The notes beneath the pieces were generated by a model. The model did not search any database, was not told the DNA's origin, and was given only the letters and a program-made list of their open reading frames with translations. A program made the position numbers and the translations under genes. Below, piece after piece: positions 1-5,797 of a DNA stretch of 7,098 nucleotides; position 1 is the stretch's first letter, and every line of letters starts with the position of its first letter. The stretch is from Thermoplasmata archaeon. Lineage in GTDB: Archaea; Thermoplasmatota; Thermoplasmata; Lutacidiplasmatales; UBA184. The stretch lies in assembly GCA_022750355.1 (NCBI GenBank), contig JAKIVW010000074.1, positions 1,793 to 8,890 on the forward strand, given 5' to 3'.

Positions 1-242
1 TCGAGGAGCTCGCCGTCGAGGCGGCCGCGAGCGCCGTCTCCGCTCTGGCCACGACGCAGGGCGCCGCGGACATTCTCGCCGAGTGCCGCTCGGCCCTCCA
101 CGGGGTCGGCCAGCCCGCGATGGTCGACGCGACGGTCGCCGGCGTCATCCGTTCGCTCGGGGACGAAGGCGAGCTCTGGCTCGACACCCCTTCGGGCGCT
201 GTCGCCATACGCTCCGGCGACCTGGTGGTGGAAGAGGCATGA
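1..242 (+). CDS. birA: Biotin--[carboxyl-carrier-protein] ligase, C-terminal fragment (5' partial)
   Basis: The reading frame enters from the left edge (first complete codon at position 3) and ends at TGA 240-242, giving 79 visible residues. The visible part looks like the end of the catalytic core followed by the small SH3-like C-terminal domain of biotin protein ligases: a helix around ILAECRSAL, then HGVGQPAMV, then the signature-like run VAGVIRSLGDEGELWL, then TPSGAVAIRSGDLVVEEA, which fits the family pattern G-x-a-x-G-I-x-x-x-G-x-L ... G-x-x-x-x-x-S-G-(E/D)-V. The family activates biotin with ATP and attaches it to the lysine of the AMKM motif in carrier proteins. Context strengthens the call: it overlaps the next biotin-enzyme gene by the ATGA at 239-242, and a biotin carrier lies three genes downstream. 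The catalytic GRGRxxR-type motif lies outside the window, so activity cannot be judged, nor whether an N-terminal DNA-binding domain is present. Confidence 0.8.
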   Translation, partial: EELAVEAAASAVSALATTQGAADILAECRSALHGVGQPAMVDATVAGVIRSLGDEGELWLDTPSGAVAIRSGDLVVEEA

Positions 243-1789
243 GCGAAGCGTTCGACCGTTGGAACGCGCTGAAGAAGTCCGCGCGCGAAGGCGGCGGATC
301 GGACCGGGTCCAAAAGCACCGGGCGGGCGGGAAACTCACCGCGCGGGAGCGTCTCGAGACGTTCTTCGACGCCGGCACGTTCACCGAGATCGACGCCTTC
401 GTGACCCACCGCGTGCACACGTTCGGTCTCGAGAACCGGAAGGTCCCGGGGGACGGCGTCGTCACCGGTTGGGGAGAGGTCGATGGGCGACCCGTGTGCG
501 CGTTCGCGCAGGACGCGACCGTGTTCGGAGGAGCCCTCGGCGAGGCCCACGCGATGAAGATCGTGAAGATCATGGAGACGGCCCGAAAGGCGGGCGTCCC
601 GATCGTCGGCCTCAACGACTCCGGAGGCGCGCGGATCCAGGAGGGAGTGATGAGCCTCGGAGGATACGGCGAGGTGTTCTTCCGGAACGTGGCCCTCTCG
701 GGCGTCGTCCCCCAGCTCTCCCTCGTGCTCGGCCCGTGTGCCGGCGGTGCGGTCTACTCGCCCGCGATCACCGATTTCGTCATCATGGCGCGGGGGACCG
801 CCCAGATGTTCATCACCGGCCCCGACGTGATCCGGGCGGTCACCGGGGAGGAAGTCACCTTCGACCAGTTGGGCGGCGCCGACACCCACGCGTCGGTCAG
901 CGGCGTCTCCCATCTGACCGCCACCTCGGACGCGGACGCCCTCGCCCTCGCCCGCCGTCTCCTCTCGTACCTCCCGCTCAACAACTTGGAGGAGCCGCCG
1001 GTCGCACCGACCTCGGCCCCGACCGAAGGGGTGGCGCACGAGCTCGCGCGGGTGGTGCCGGAAGATTCCAACCTACCGTACGACACCCATGCGGTCATCG
1101 AGCGGGTGGTCGATGTGGGCTCGTTCTTCGAGATCCACGCGGCCTGGGCGGCGAACATCGTCGTCGGGTTCGCGCGCCTGGATGGTCGCCCGATCGGGGT
1201 GGTCGCGAACAACCCCGCCGTGCTCGCGGGGACGCTCGATATCCCCGCTTCGGTCAAGGCCGCCCGGTTCGTGCGGTTCTGCGACGCCTTCAACATCCCG
1301 CTCGTGACCTTCGTCGACGTCCCCGGTTTTCTCCCCGGGACCGCCCAGGAGTACGGCGGGATCATCCGCCACGGGGCGAAGCTTCTCTATGCCTACGCGG
1401 AAGCCACCGTGCCGATGATGACGGTCATCGTGCGGAAGGCCTACGGAGGAGCGTACGACGTCATGTGTTCGAAGCACCTGGGCGGCGATTTGAACCTGGC
1501 GTGGCCCACCGCGGAGATCGCGGTCATGGGGCCCGAGGGCGCGGTCAATATCCTGTTCCGCCGAGAGATCGAGGGGGCCCCCGCGGCCGAACGGGCGGCC
1601 GTCCGAGCGAAGTACATCGCCGAGTATCGGGGGGAGTTCCTCAACCCCTACCTGGCCGCGGAGCGGGGGTACATCGACGACGTGATCGACCCGTCCGAAA
1701 CCCGGGCACGACTCGTCGCCGGACTGAAGTTGCTGGCGACGAAGCGCGACGACCGGCCCGCCCGGAAGCACGGCAACATCCCGCTCTGA
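239..1789 (+). CDS. pccB: Acyl-CoA carboxyltransferase subunit (propionyl-CoA carboxylase beta / transcarboxylase 12S family)
   Basis: This 516-residue protein moves the carboxyl group between carboxybiotin and an acyl-CoA, most likely propionyl-CoA/methylmalonyl-CoA; it should be cytoplasmic and hexameric. Length and both ends match the family: GGKLTARERL near the N terminus and KHGNIPL at the C terminus. It has two crotonase-fold halves. The N-terminal half carries DSGGARIQEG (residues 127-136), which lines the acyl-CoA pocket. The C-terminal half carries VPGFLPGTAQEYGGIIRHGA and then KAYGGAYDVM (400-409), the carboxybiotin-side oxyanion region. Asp407 occupies the position that in actinobacterial enzymes separates propionyl-CoA-specific (Asp) from acetyl-CoA-accepting (Ile) subunits, which favours propionyl-CoA. 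The ATG at 239 was chosen over an in-frame upstream reading from about 83 because it overlaps the ligase stop as ATGA and gives the family's normal N terminus. The pairing with a pyruvate-type carboxyltransferase and a separate carrier suggests a multi-subunit transcarboxylase or carboxylase. Methylmalonyl-CoA decarboxylase alpha is a less likely alternative, as no membrane subunits are seen. Confidence 0.93.
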   Translation: MSEAFDRWNALKKSAREGGGSDRVQKHRAGGKLTARERLETFFDAGTFTEIDAFVTHRVHTFGLENRKVPGDGVVTGWGEVDGRPVCAFAQDATVFGGALGEAHAMKIVKIMETARKAGVPIVGLNDSGGARIQEGVMSLGGYGEVFFRNVALSGVVPQLSLVLGPCAGGAVYSPAITDFVIMARGTAQMFITGPDVIRAVTGEEVTFDQLGGADTHASVSGVSHLTATSDADALALARRLLSYLPLNNLEEPPVAPTSAPTEGVAHELARVVPEDSNLPYDTHAVIERVVDVGSFFEIHAAWAANIVVGFARLDGRPIGVVANNPAVLAGTLDIPASVKAARFVRFCDAFNIPLVTFVDVPGFLPGTAQEYGGIIRHGAKLLYAYAEATVPMMTVIVRKAYGGAYDVMCSKHLGGDLNLAWPTAEIAVMGPEGAVNILFRREIEGAPAAERAAVRAKYIAEYRGEFLNPYLAAERGYIDDVIDPSETRARLVAGLKLLATKRDDRPARKHGNIPL

Positions 1790-1806
1790 GGACAGGTCGG
1801 TCCGCG

Positions 1807-3336
1807 ATGGTCGGCATCACCGAAACCGTCCTTCGGGACGGTCACCAATCGCTCATCGCCACCCGGATGCGGACGCGAGATATGCTGCCCGCCGCCGAAC
1901 GCCTCGATGCGATCGGATACCGTTCCCTCGAAGTGTGGGGGGGCGCGACATTCGACGTCTGCCTGCGGTTCCTCCACGAGGACCCGTGGGAGCGACTGCG
2001 TCTTCTCAAGCGAGCAATGCCGCGCACGCCCCTCCAGATGCTGCTCCGCGGACAGAATCTGGTCGGGTACCGCCATTACCCCGACGACGTCGTCCAGAGG
2101 TTCGTCGCGGAGTCCGCCCGCCAGGGGATCGACATCTTCCGGGTGTTCGACGCGCTCAACGACCCCGGCAACATGTCCGTGGCCATCGCCGCCGTCAAGA
2201 AGGCGGGCGCCCGCGCCCAGGGCACGATCTGCTACACCCAATCGCCGGTCCACACGCTCGCGTCGTTCGTCGCGCTCGGCCACCGTTTGGCGGAGATGGG
2301 CGCGGACGAACTCTGCGTCAAGGACATGGGCGGTTTCCTCCCACCCCAAGAGGGCGCCGCTCTCGTCCGGGCCCTCCGGACCGAGGTCGGGCTTCCCGTG
2401 GTCGTCCATACGCACTCCGCCAGCGGAATGTCGACCCTCACCTGCCTTGCGGTCGCCGAAGCCGGCGCGGCGGCCGTGGACGGCGCCTTGAGCCCTTTTG
2501 CCGGTGGGGCCTCCCAACCCCCCACCGAAACGCTCGTCGGCGCGATGCGGGGCGCGGGGACCGACCCCAAGTTGGACCTCTCCGCGCTCGGCGAGCTCGC
2601 TGCCTACTTTGCGACGGTCATGGACCGATACCGTCCGCTGCTGAACCTCCGTTCCCTCCAAACGGACCCGGGCATCCTGACGCATCAGATCCCCGGGGGA
2701 ATGTTGTCGAATCTCCTCGGCCAACTGACCGAGCAGGACGCCTTCGACCGGCTCGCCGAGGTCCTGGCCGAGGTGCCCCGCGTCCGGGCCGACCTCGGGT
2801 ACCCTCCCCTCGTCACTCCGACGAGCCAGATCGTGGGCGTGCAGGCCGTCGTCAACGTTCTCACCGGCGAGCGGTACCGGCAGATCACCCAAGAGGTCCG
2901 AGACTACGTGCGCGGGCTCTACGGAAAGCCTCCGGGCGCGATCGACCCCGACCTCTACCGGACCGTGACCTCCGCCGCCCCGGCGATCACGGGCCGCCCC
3001 GCCGACCTACTCGGCCCGGAGCTCGCCAAAGCGGTGGCGGAGGTGCGGTTGTTGGTCCCGGCGGCGGACGACGCCGAAGCGCTCAGTTACGCCCTGTTCC
3101 CCGCGGTGTATCGGACGTATCGCTCCGCGGCCGACCGGGGGCTCACGGCCGACGTGCTCACCGCGGCGGCGCTCGGGGTGATCGGCGCGATGCGGACCCC
3201 CGTCCCTCCGGCCCGGACCGCGGCTCCGTCCTCTCCTTCGGCCGGGGGAGTGAGCCCCTGGGCCCACGAGGGCCGCGCCCGACTTCACGCCCAGCGGAGG
3301 TGGGTCGATGCGGCTTCGCGTCGAGCGGGACGGTAG
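1807..3336 (+). CDS. pycB: Pyruvate/oxaloacetate carboxyltransferase (PycB / OadA / transcarboxylase 5S family)
   Basis: This 509-residue protein should transfer a carboxyl group between carboxybiotin and pyruvate/oxaloacetate. Residues about 1-290 form a DRE-TIM-type barrel: LRDGHQSLIATRMRT at the N terminus with metal ligand Asp11, LQMLLRGQNLVGYRHY, DIFRVFDALNDPGNM, the VKDMGG motif whose Lys172 should be the carbamylated active-site lysine, and HTHSASG with metal-binding His201 and His203. Residues about 300-440 form the conserved PYC/OADA domain, with QIPGGMLSNL, LVTPTSQIVG and RPADLL. Unlike OadA and many PycB proteins there is no fused biotinyl domain; the carrier is the next gene. After residue 445 comes an unusual tail of about 65 residues: a hydrophobic Ala-rich helix (446-462), a Pro/Ala/Ser linker, then SPWAHEGR (483-490) and a basic end. 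The ATG at 1807 lies 17 bp after the previous stop and gives the family's N terminus; only a weak Shine-Dalgarno (AGGT, 1794-1797) precedes it. The residues do not decide whether the enzyme works in carboxylation, decarboxylation or transcarboxylation. Confidence 0.92.
   Translation: MVGITETVLRDGHQSLIATRMRTRDMLPAAERLDAIGYRSLEVWGGATFDVCLRFLHEDPWERLRLLKRAMPRTPLQMLLRGQNLVGYRHYPDDVVQRFVAESARQGIDIFRVFDALNDPGNMSVAIAAVKKAGARAQGTICYTQSPVHTLASFVALGHRLAEMGADELCVKDMGGFLPPQEGAALVRALRTEVGLPVVVHTHSASGMSTLTCLAVAEAGAAAVDGALSPFAGGASQPPTETLVGAMRGAGTDPKLDLSALGELAAYFATVMDRYRPLLNLRSLQTDPGILTHQIPGGMLSNLLGQLTEQDAFDRLAEVLAEVPRVRADLGYPPLVTPTSQIVGVQAVVNVLTGERYRQITQEVRDYVRGLYGKPPGAIDPDLYRTVTSAAPAITGRPADLLGPELAKAVAEVRLLVPAADDAEALSYALFPAVYRTYRSAADRGLTADVLTAAALGVIGAMRTPVPPARTAAPSSPSAGGVSPWAHEGRARLHAQRRWVDAASRRAGR
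3296..3302 (+). promoter_or_regulatory. Strong Shine-Dalgarno for the biotin carrier gene
   Basis: GGAGGTG lies 5 nt ahead of the ATG at 3308 and matches the archaeal anti-Shine-Dalgarno core (GGAGGTGATC) over seven bases. It sits inside the 3' end of the preceding carboxyltransferase gene. It decides the carrier start and suggests the carrier can be initiated efficiently on its own, which fits a need for more carrier than catalytic subunits. Confidence 0.75.
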
Positions 3337-3859
3337 CGCCGAGGAGGTGGAGGTCGCAGGCGACCTTTCCTCGGTCACGTTGGGGGGGAAAACCTTCCCC
3401 CTCGTGGTCGTCCGTGCCGAAGCACTTCGTGTGGAGCTGGAGATCGGTGGGGAAAGGGTCCTGGTCGAGAACTGGCCCGACCACTTTCCCGACCCTCCCT
3501 CGGCAGTGGACGTGAACGGCGAGCGCGCCATGGTTCGAGTCGAGCGGCTCGCCGTGCGCGGGGTCGAGTCTTCCCACTCGGCCCCCCTGGTCCGGTCGGA
3601 ACCGGTCGCGCCTGCGGTCCCCACGGCTCCGCCGAGCGGCGGAACCCCGATACCTCCCCCCATGCCCGGCAGGGTGATCGAGCTCCGGGTGGCCGAAGGT
3701 CAACGAGTGGAGGCCGGGAGCCTTCTGCTGGTCCTCGAAGCGATGAAGATGCGCAACGAGATCACGAGCCCGGTCGCCGGGGTCGTCCGGAACCTCCGGG
3801 TGAGCGTGGGCGCCAATGCCCGGGCCCGCGAACCGATGCTCTACATCGAGCCGGCCTAG
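3308..3859 (+). CDS. Biotin carboxyl carrier protein (stand-alone biotinyl-domain protein, transcarboxylase 1.3S-like)
   Basis: This 183-residue protein carries the covalently bound biotin that shuttles carboxyl groups between the partner active sites. The C-terminal biotinyl domain covers about residues 117-183: MPGRV at its start, the hairpin motif EAMKM with the biotinylated lysine at Lys147, MRNEI next, and a stretch of 36 residues from that lysine to the C terminus, close to the family's usual 35. Before it is a Pro/Ala-rich flexible linker (about 90-117), typical of swinging-arm carriers. Residues 1-85 are a beta-rich region containing short repeats of the type x-x-x-G-x-x-x-x-V (LEIGGERVLV, VDVNGERAMV); similar N-terminal regions occur in other stand-alone carriers of about 160-180 residues, but its role is not known to me. 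The start overlaps the previous gene by 29 bp and has a strong GGAGGTG Shine-Dalgarno. The stop shares CTAG with the convergent gene, so the operon ends here. The substrate for the ligase fragment at the left edge is probably this protein. Confidence 0.93.
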   Translation: MRLRVERDGSAEEVEVAGDLSSVTLGGKTFPLVVVRAEALRVELEIGGERVLVENWPDHFPDPPSAVDVNGERAMVRVERLAVRGVESSHSAPLVRSEPVAPAVPTAPPSGGTPIPPPMPGRVIELRVAEGQRVEAGSLLLVLEAMKMRNEITSPVAGVVRNLRVSVGANARAREPMLYIEPA

Positions 3860-4188
3860 AACGACGGGGACGCGTGCCCGCACGCGGGACAGGTCGCGAC
3901 TCCCGGAGCGAGCGGAGCCGCACAGTAGATGCAGAATCCGAGCTCGGACGCGAGGGGCCCCGTTCGGGCCCGGGCCGCCGGTGGGGAGGTGCCGGGGGCG
4001 CCGGAACTCCGGGGCCGAAGAACCTGACGGTTCGCCCACGGTCCGTAGACCAGCACCAGGCTGCCGACCATCCACCCCAACAGGATGTAGAAGGCGACTC
4101 CCGCGTACTGAGGAAACGTGAACAGCACGACGATCGCGACCGCGATGGTGGCGAGGTTCACCATCGTCAACAGCGTTCGGAGGAGCAT
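3856..4188 (-). CDS. Small membrane protein with C-terminal zinc ribbon, function unknown
   Basis: From the ATG at 4188 this is 110 residues. The N-terminal half is two closely spaced hydrophobic helices (about residues 8-25 and 29-49, joined by FPQYAG), so it should be a membrane hairpin. A Pro/Arg/Ala-rich linker (about 51-80) leads to a zinc-ribbon pattern: Cys86, Cys89, Cys100 and Cys103 (CIYC ... CPACG), followed by a short tail. This layout, membrane helices plus one short zinc ribbon, is common among uncharacterised archaeal proteins, and I assign no specific function. A longer form from a TTG at 4227 would add 13 residues (N terminus SSEPLGSIEKAP) with plausible codon use. I prefer ATG because TTG is rare and the only weakly TATA-like bases (4231-4236, minus strand) fit the shorter start. 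The gene is tail-to-tail with the biotin carrier (shared CTAG, 3856-3859) and divergent from rtcB; neither neighbour obviously explains it. Confidence 0.75.
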   Translation of the reverse strand: MLLRTLLTMVNLATIAVAIVVLFTFPQYAGVAFYILLGWMVGSLVLVYGPWANRQVLRPRSSGAPGTSPPAARARTGPLASELGFCIYCAAPLAPGVATCPACGHASPSF

Positions 4189-4345
4189 CGGAGCCTTCTC
4201 GATCGACCCCAGTGGTTCGCTGCTCAAGGCGTTATGCGACGGTGGGGCGATACCCGGGCCACCCCTCCCTCGGTCGCCGGGCGAGACGACCGGAGGTCGG
4301 GCTCTGGGCCATTCCTTCTATACCGTGCCGGGTTGGCCGCCCGCC
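4189..4345. other. Divergent intergenic region
   Basis: This stretch of 157 bases (118 if the zinc-ribbon gene starts at the TTG at 4227) separates the two divergent genes. It holds the TATA-like box for rtcB at its right end. On the minus strand I see only a weak candidate, GCATAAC-like bases around 4231-4237. No convincing inverted repeat, operator or RNA gene stands out. Confidence 0.55.
4316..4322 (+). promoter_or_regulatory. Archaeal TATA-like box for rtcB (leaderless transcript predicted)
   Basis: TTCTATA is the only A/T-rich heptamer in this GC-rich spacer and resembles the archaeal box A consensus TTTATA(A/T). Its centre is about 27 nt upstream of the ATG at 4346, which is the usual distance from box A to the transcription start, so the mRNA would begin at or next to the start codon. 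The absence of a Shine-Dalgarno in GGTTGGCCGCCCGCC just before the ATG fits this. There is no clear purine-rich BRE. Confidence 0.55.
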
Positions 4346-5797
4346 ATGGAGAAGGTACCGCACCTCGTCCGGCTGGACGAGTTCACGTACCGCATCGACC
4401 CGGCCGAGCAGCCGGGCATGCGGGTTCCCGGGATCCTGTTCTCCGACGAGGCCCTGTTGGCGAACGTGGAAGGCGACCCGTCGCTCGCCCAACTCGCGAA
4501 CGTGGCGACCCTGCCCGGCATCGAGCGGAATGCGCTCGCCATGCCCGACATTCATTTTGGCTATGGTTTTCCGGTCGGAGGCGTCGCGGCCTTTGACCTC
4601 GACGAGGGGGTGGTTTCTCCGGGAGGGATCGGGTACGACATCAACTGCGGAGTGCGCCTCCTCACGACGAACCTGACGGCGGACCAGGTCCGCCCCCGGC
4701 TCGCGGAGCTCATCGAGCGGCTGTACCGGGAGGTACCGTCGGGCGTGGGCTCGAAGGGCGGGACCCACCTCACGCCGAGCGAGGTGGACGAGGTGATGGT
4801 CGGCGGGGCGCGGTGGGCGGTCGAACGAGGCTTGGGCCGTCCGAAGGATCTCACATTTCAGGAGGAGGAGGGGCGCCTCGAAGGGGCCCGTCCGGCCGAG
4901 GTCTCCGAGAGCGCGCGCAAGCGGGGCCTAAAGCAGCTAGGCACCCTCGGCTCGGGCAATCACTTCCTCGAGGTGCAAACGGTCGACCGGGTGTTCGAAC
5001 CGGAGTTTGCCGAAGTGCTGGGCCTCGCTCCGGGCCGGGTCGTCGTCATGCTTCACACCGGCTCCCGCGGCCTCGGCCACCAGGTCGCGACCGACTACAT
5101 CGCGCGCATGGACCACCGGCTGGCGACCGAGGGCGTCACGCTCGTCGATCGCCAGCTCTCGTGTGCACCGGTCGGTTCGGACGACGGCGAACGGTACCTG
5201 GGGGCGATGGCGGCGGCCGCCAACTTCGCGTGGGCGAACCGCCAGGCGATCACGCACGGGGTTCGACGGGCGTTCTCGGCGGTGTTCGAACGACCGGACG
5301 AGGAACTCGACCTGTCGGTGGTCTACGACATCGCCCACAACATGGCCAAGGTCGAATCGCACGCGGTCGAGGGTGGGACGAAGCGGTTGCTGGTCCATCG
5401 CAAGGGCGCGACCCGGGCGTTCCCCGCCGGACGAGAGGAGGTTCCCGCCGCCTACCGTCCCTACGGGCAGCCGGTACTGATCCCGGGGGATATGGGGACG
5501 GCCAGCTACGCCCTCGTCGGCCTTCCGACCTCGATGGAGCGTTCGTTCGGTTCGTCGTGCCACGGGGCCGGTCGGCGGCTCAGCCGTCATGCGGCGGTCC
5601 GGGCGTTCCGATACGACGAGGTGACGCGGGACTTGCGGGCGAAGGGGATCATCGTCCGGTCGGCGTCCCGGGAAGGCGTTACCGAGGAGGCTCCCGGTGC
5701 CTACAAGGACGTCGAAGAGGTGGTGCGGGTCGCGGAAGGCGCGGGACTCACGCGCCGGGTCGCGCGGTTGACCCCCCTCGGGGTCGTCAAGGGGTAG
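4346..5797 (+). CDS. rtcB: RNA-splicing ligase RtcB (3'-phosphate/5'-OH RNA ligase)
   Basis: This 483-residue protein is a full-length archaeal RtcB with no intein. The family uses GTP and Mn2+ to join RNA ends bearing 2',3'-cyclic phosphate or 3'-phosphate to 5'-OH ends; in archaea it seals the exon halves left by the tRNA-splicing endonuclease. The active-site set is complete: IGYDINCGVR with Asp98 and Cys101, GSGNHF with Asn205 and His206, LHTGSRG with His237, YDIAHNM with His331, HRKGATR (351-357), and SSCHGAGR with His406 as the predicted guanylylated histidine. AMPDIHFGYGFPVGG (65-79) is the usual N-terminal signature. The ATG at 4346 was chosen over farther in-frame upstream starts because it gives the family's normal length and N terminus and sits 27 nt after a TATA-like box. 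No archease gene, the usual activator, is next to it within the window. The 3' end overlaps the convergent PKD gene by 11 bp. Confidence 0.97.
   Translation: MEKVPHLVRLDEFTYRIDPAEQPGMRVPGILFSDEALLANVEGDPSLAQLANVATLPGIERNALAMPDIHFGYGFPVGGVAAFDLDEGVVSPGGIGYDINCGVRLLTTNLTADQVRPRLAELIERLYREVPSGVGSKGGTHLTPSEVDEVMVGGARWAVERGLGRPKDLTFQEEEGRLEGARPAEVSESARKRGLKQLGTLGSGNHFLEVQTVDRVFEPEFAEVLGLAPGRVVVMLHTGSRGLGHQVATDYIARMDHRLATEGVTLVDRQLSCAPVGSDDGERYLGAMAAAANFAWANRQAITHGVRRAFSAVFERPDEELDLSVVYDIAHNMAKVESHAVEGGTKRLLVHRKGATRAFPAGREEVPAAYRPYGQPVLIPGDMGTASYALVGLPTSMERSFGSSCHGAGRRLSRHAAVRAFRYDEVTRDLRAKGIIVRSASREGVTEEAPGAYKDVEEVVRVAEGAGLTRRVARLTPLGVVKG

Noticed and set aside
83..238. N-terminal extension of the 12S-like protein from an upstream in-frame codon.
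   Set aside because: The translated extension is Arg-rich, overlaps the biotin ligase C terminus in another frame and exceeds the family length; the ATG at 239 forms ATGA with the ligase stop.
1073..1771. Minus-strand open frame of about 232 codons inside the 12S-like gene.
   Set aside because: Antisense shadow of a conserved gene; low-complexity composition and no start signal.
1648..2892. Long open frame (about 414 codons) on the minus strand across the end of the 12S-like gene and most of the 5S-like gene.
   Set aside because: It lies opposite two clearly conserved genes, its translation is Arg/Gly/Asp-rich with no recognisable domain, and such open antisense frames are expected in GC-rich coding DNA.
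1935..3515. Plus-strand open frame of over 500 codons in another frame across the 5S-like and carrier genes.
   Set aside because: The translation is Arg/Pro/Gly-rich and lacks any motif, while the overlapping frames encode well-conserved enzymes.
4118..4345. Upstream extension of RtcB in the same frame.
   Set aside because: Family length and N terminus fit the ATG at 4346, and the extension would run across the divergent gene's start and the TATA-like box.
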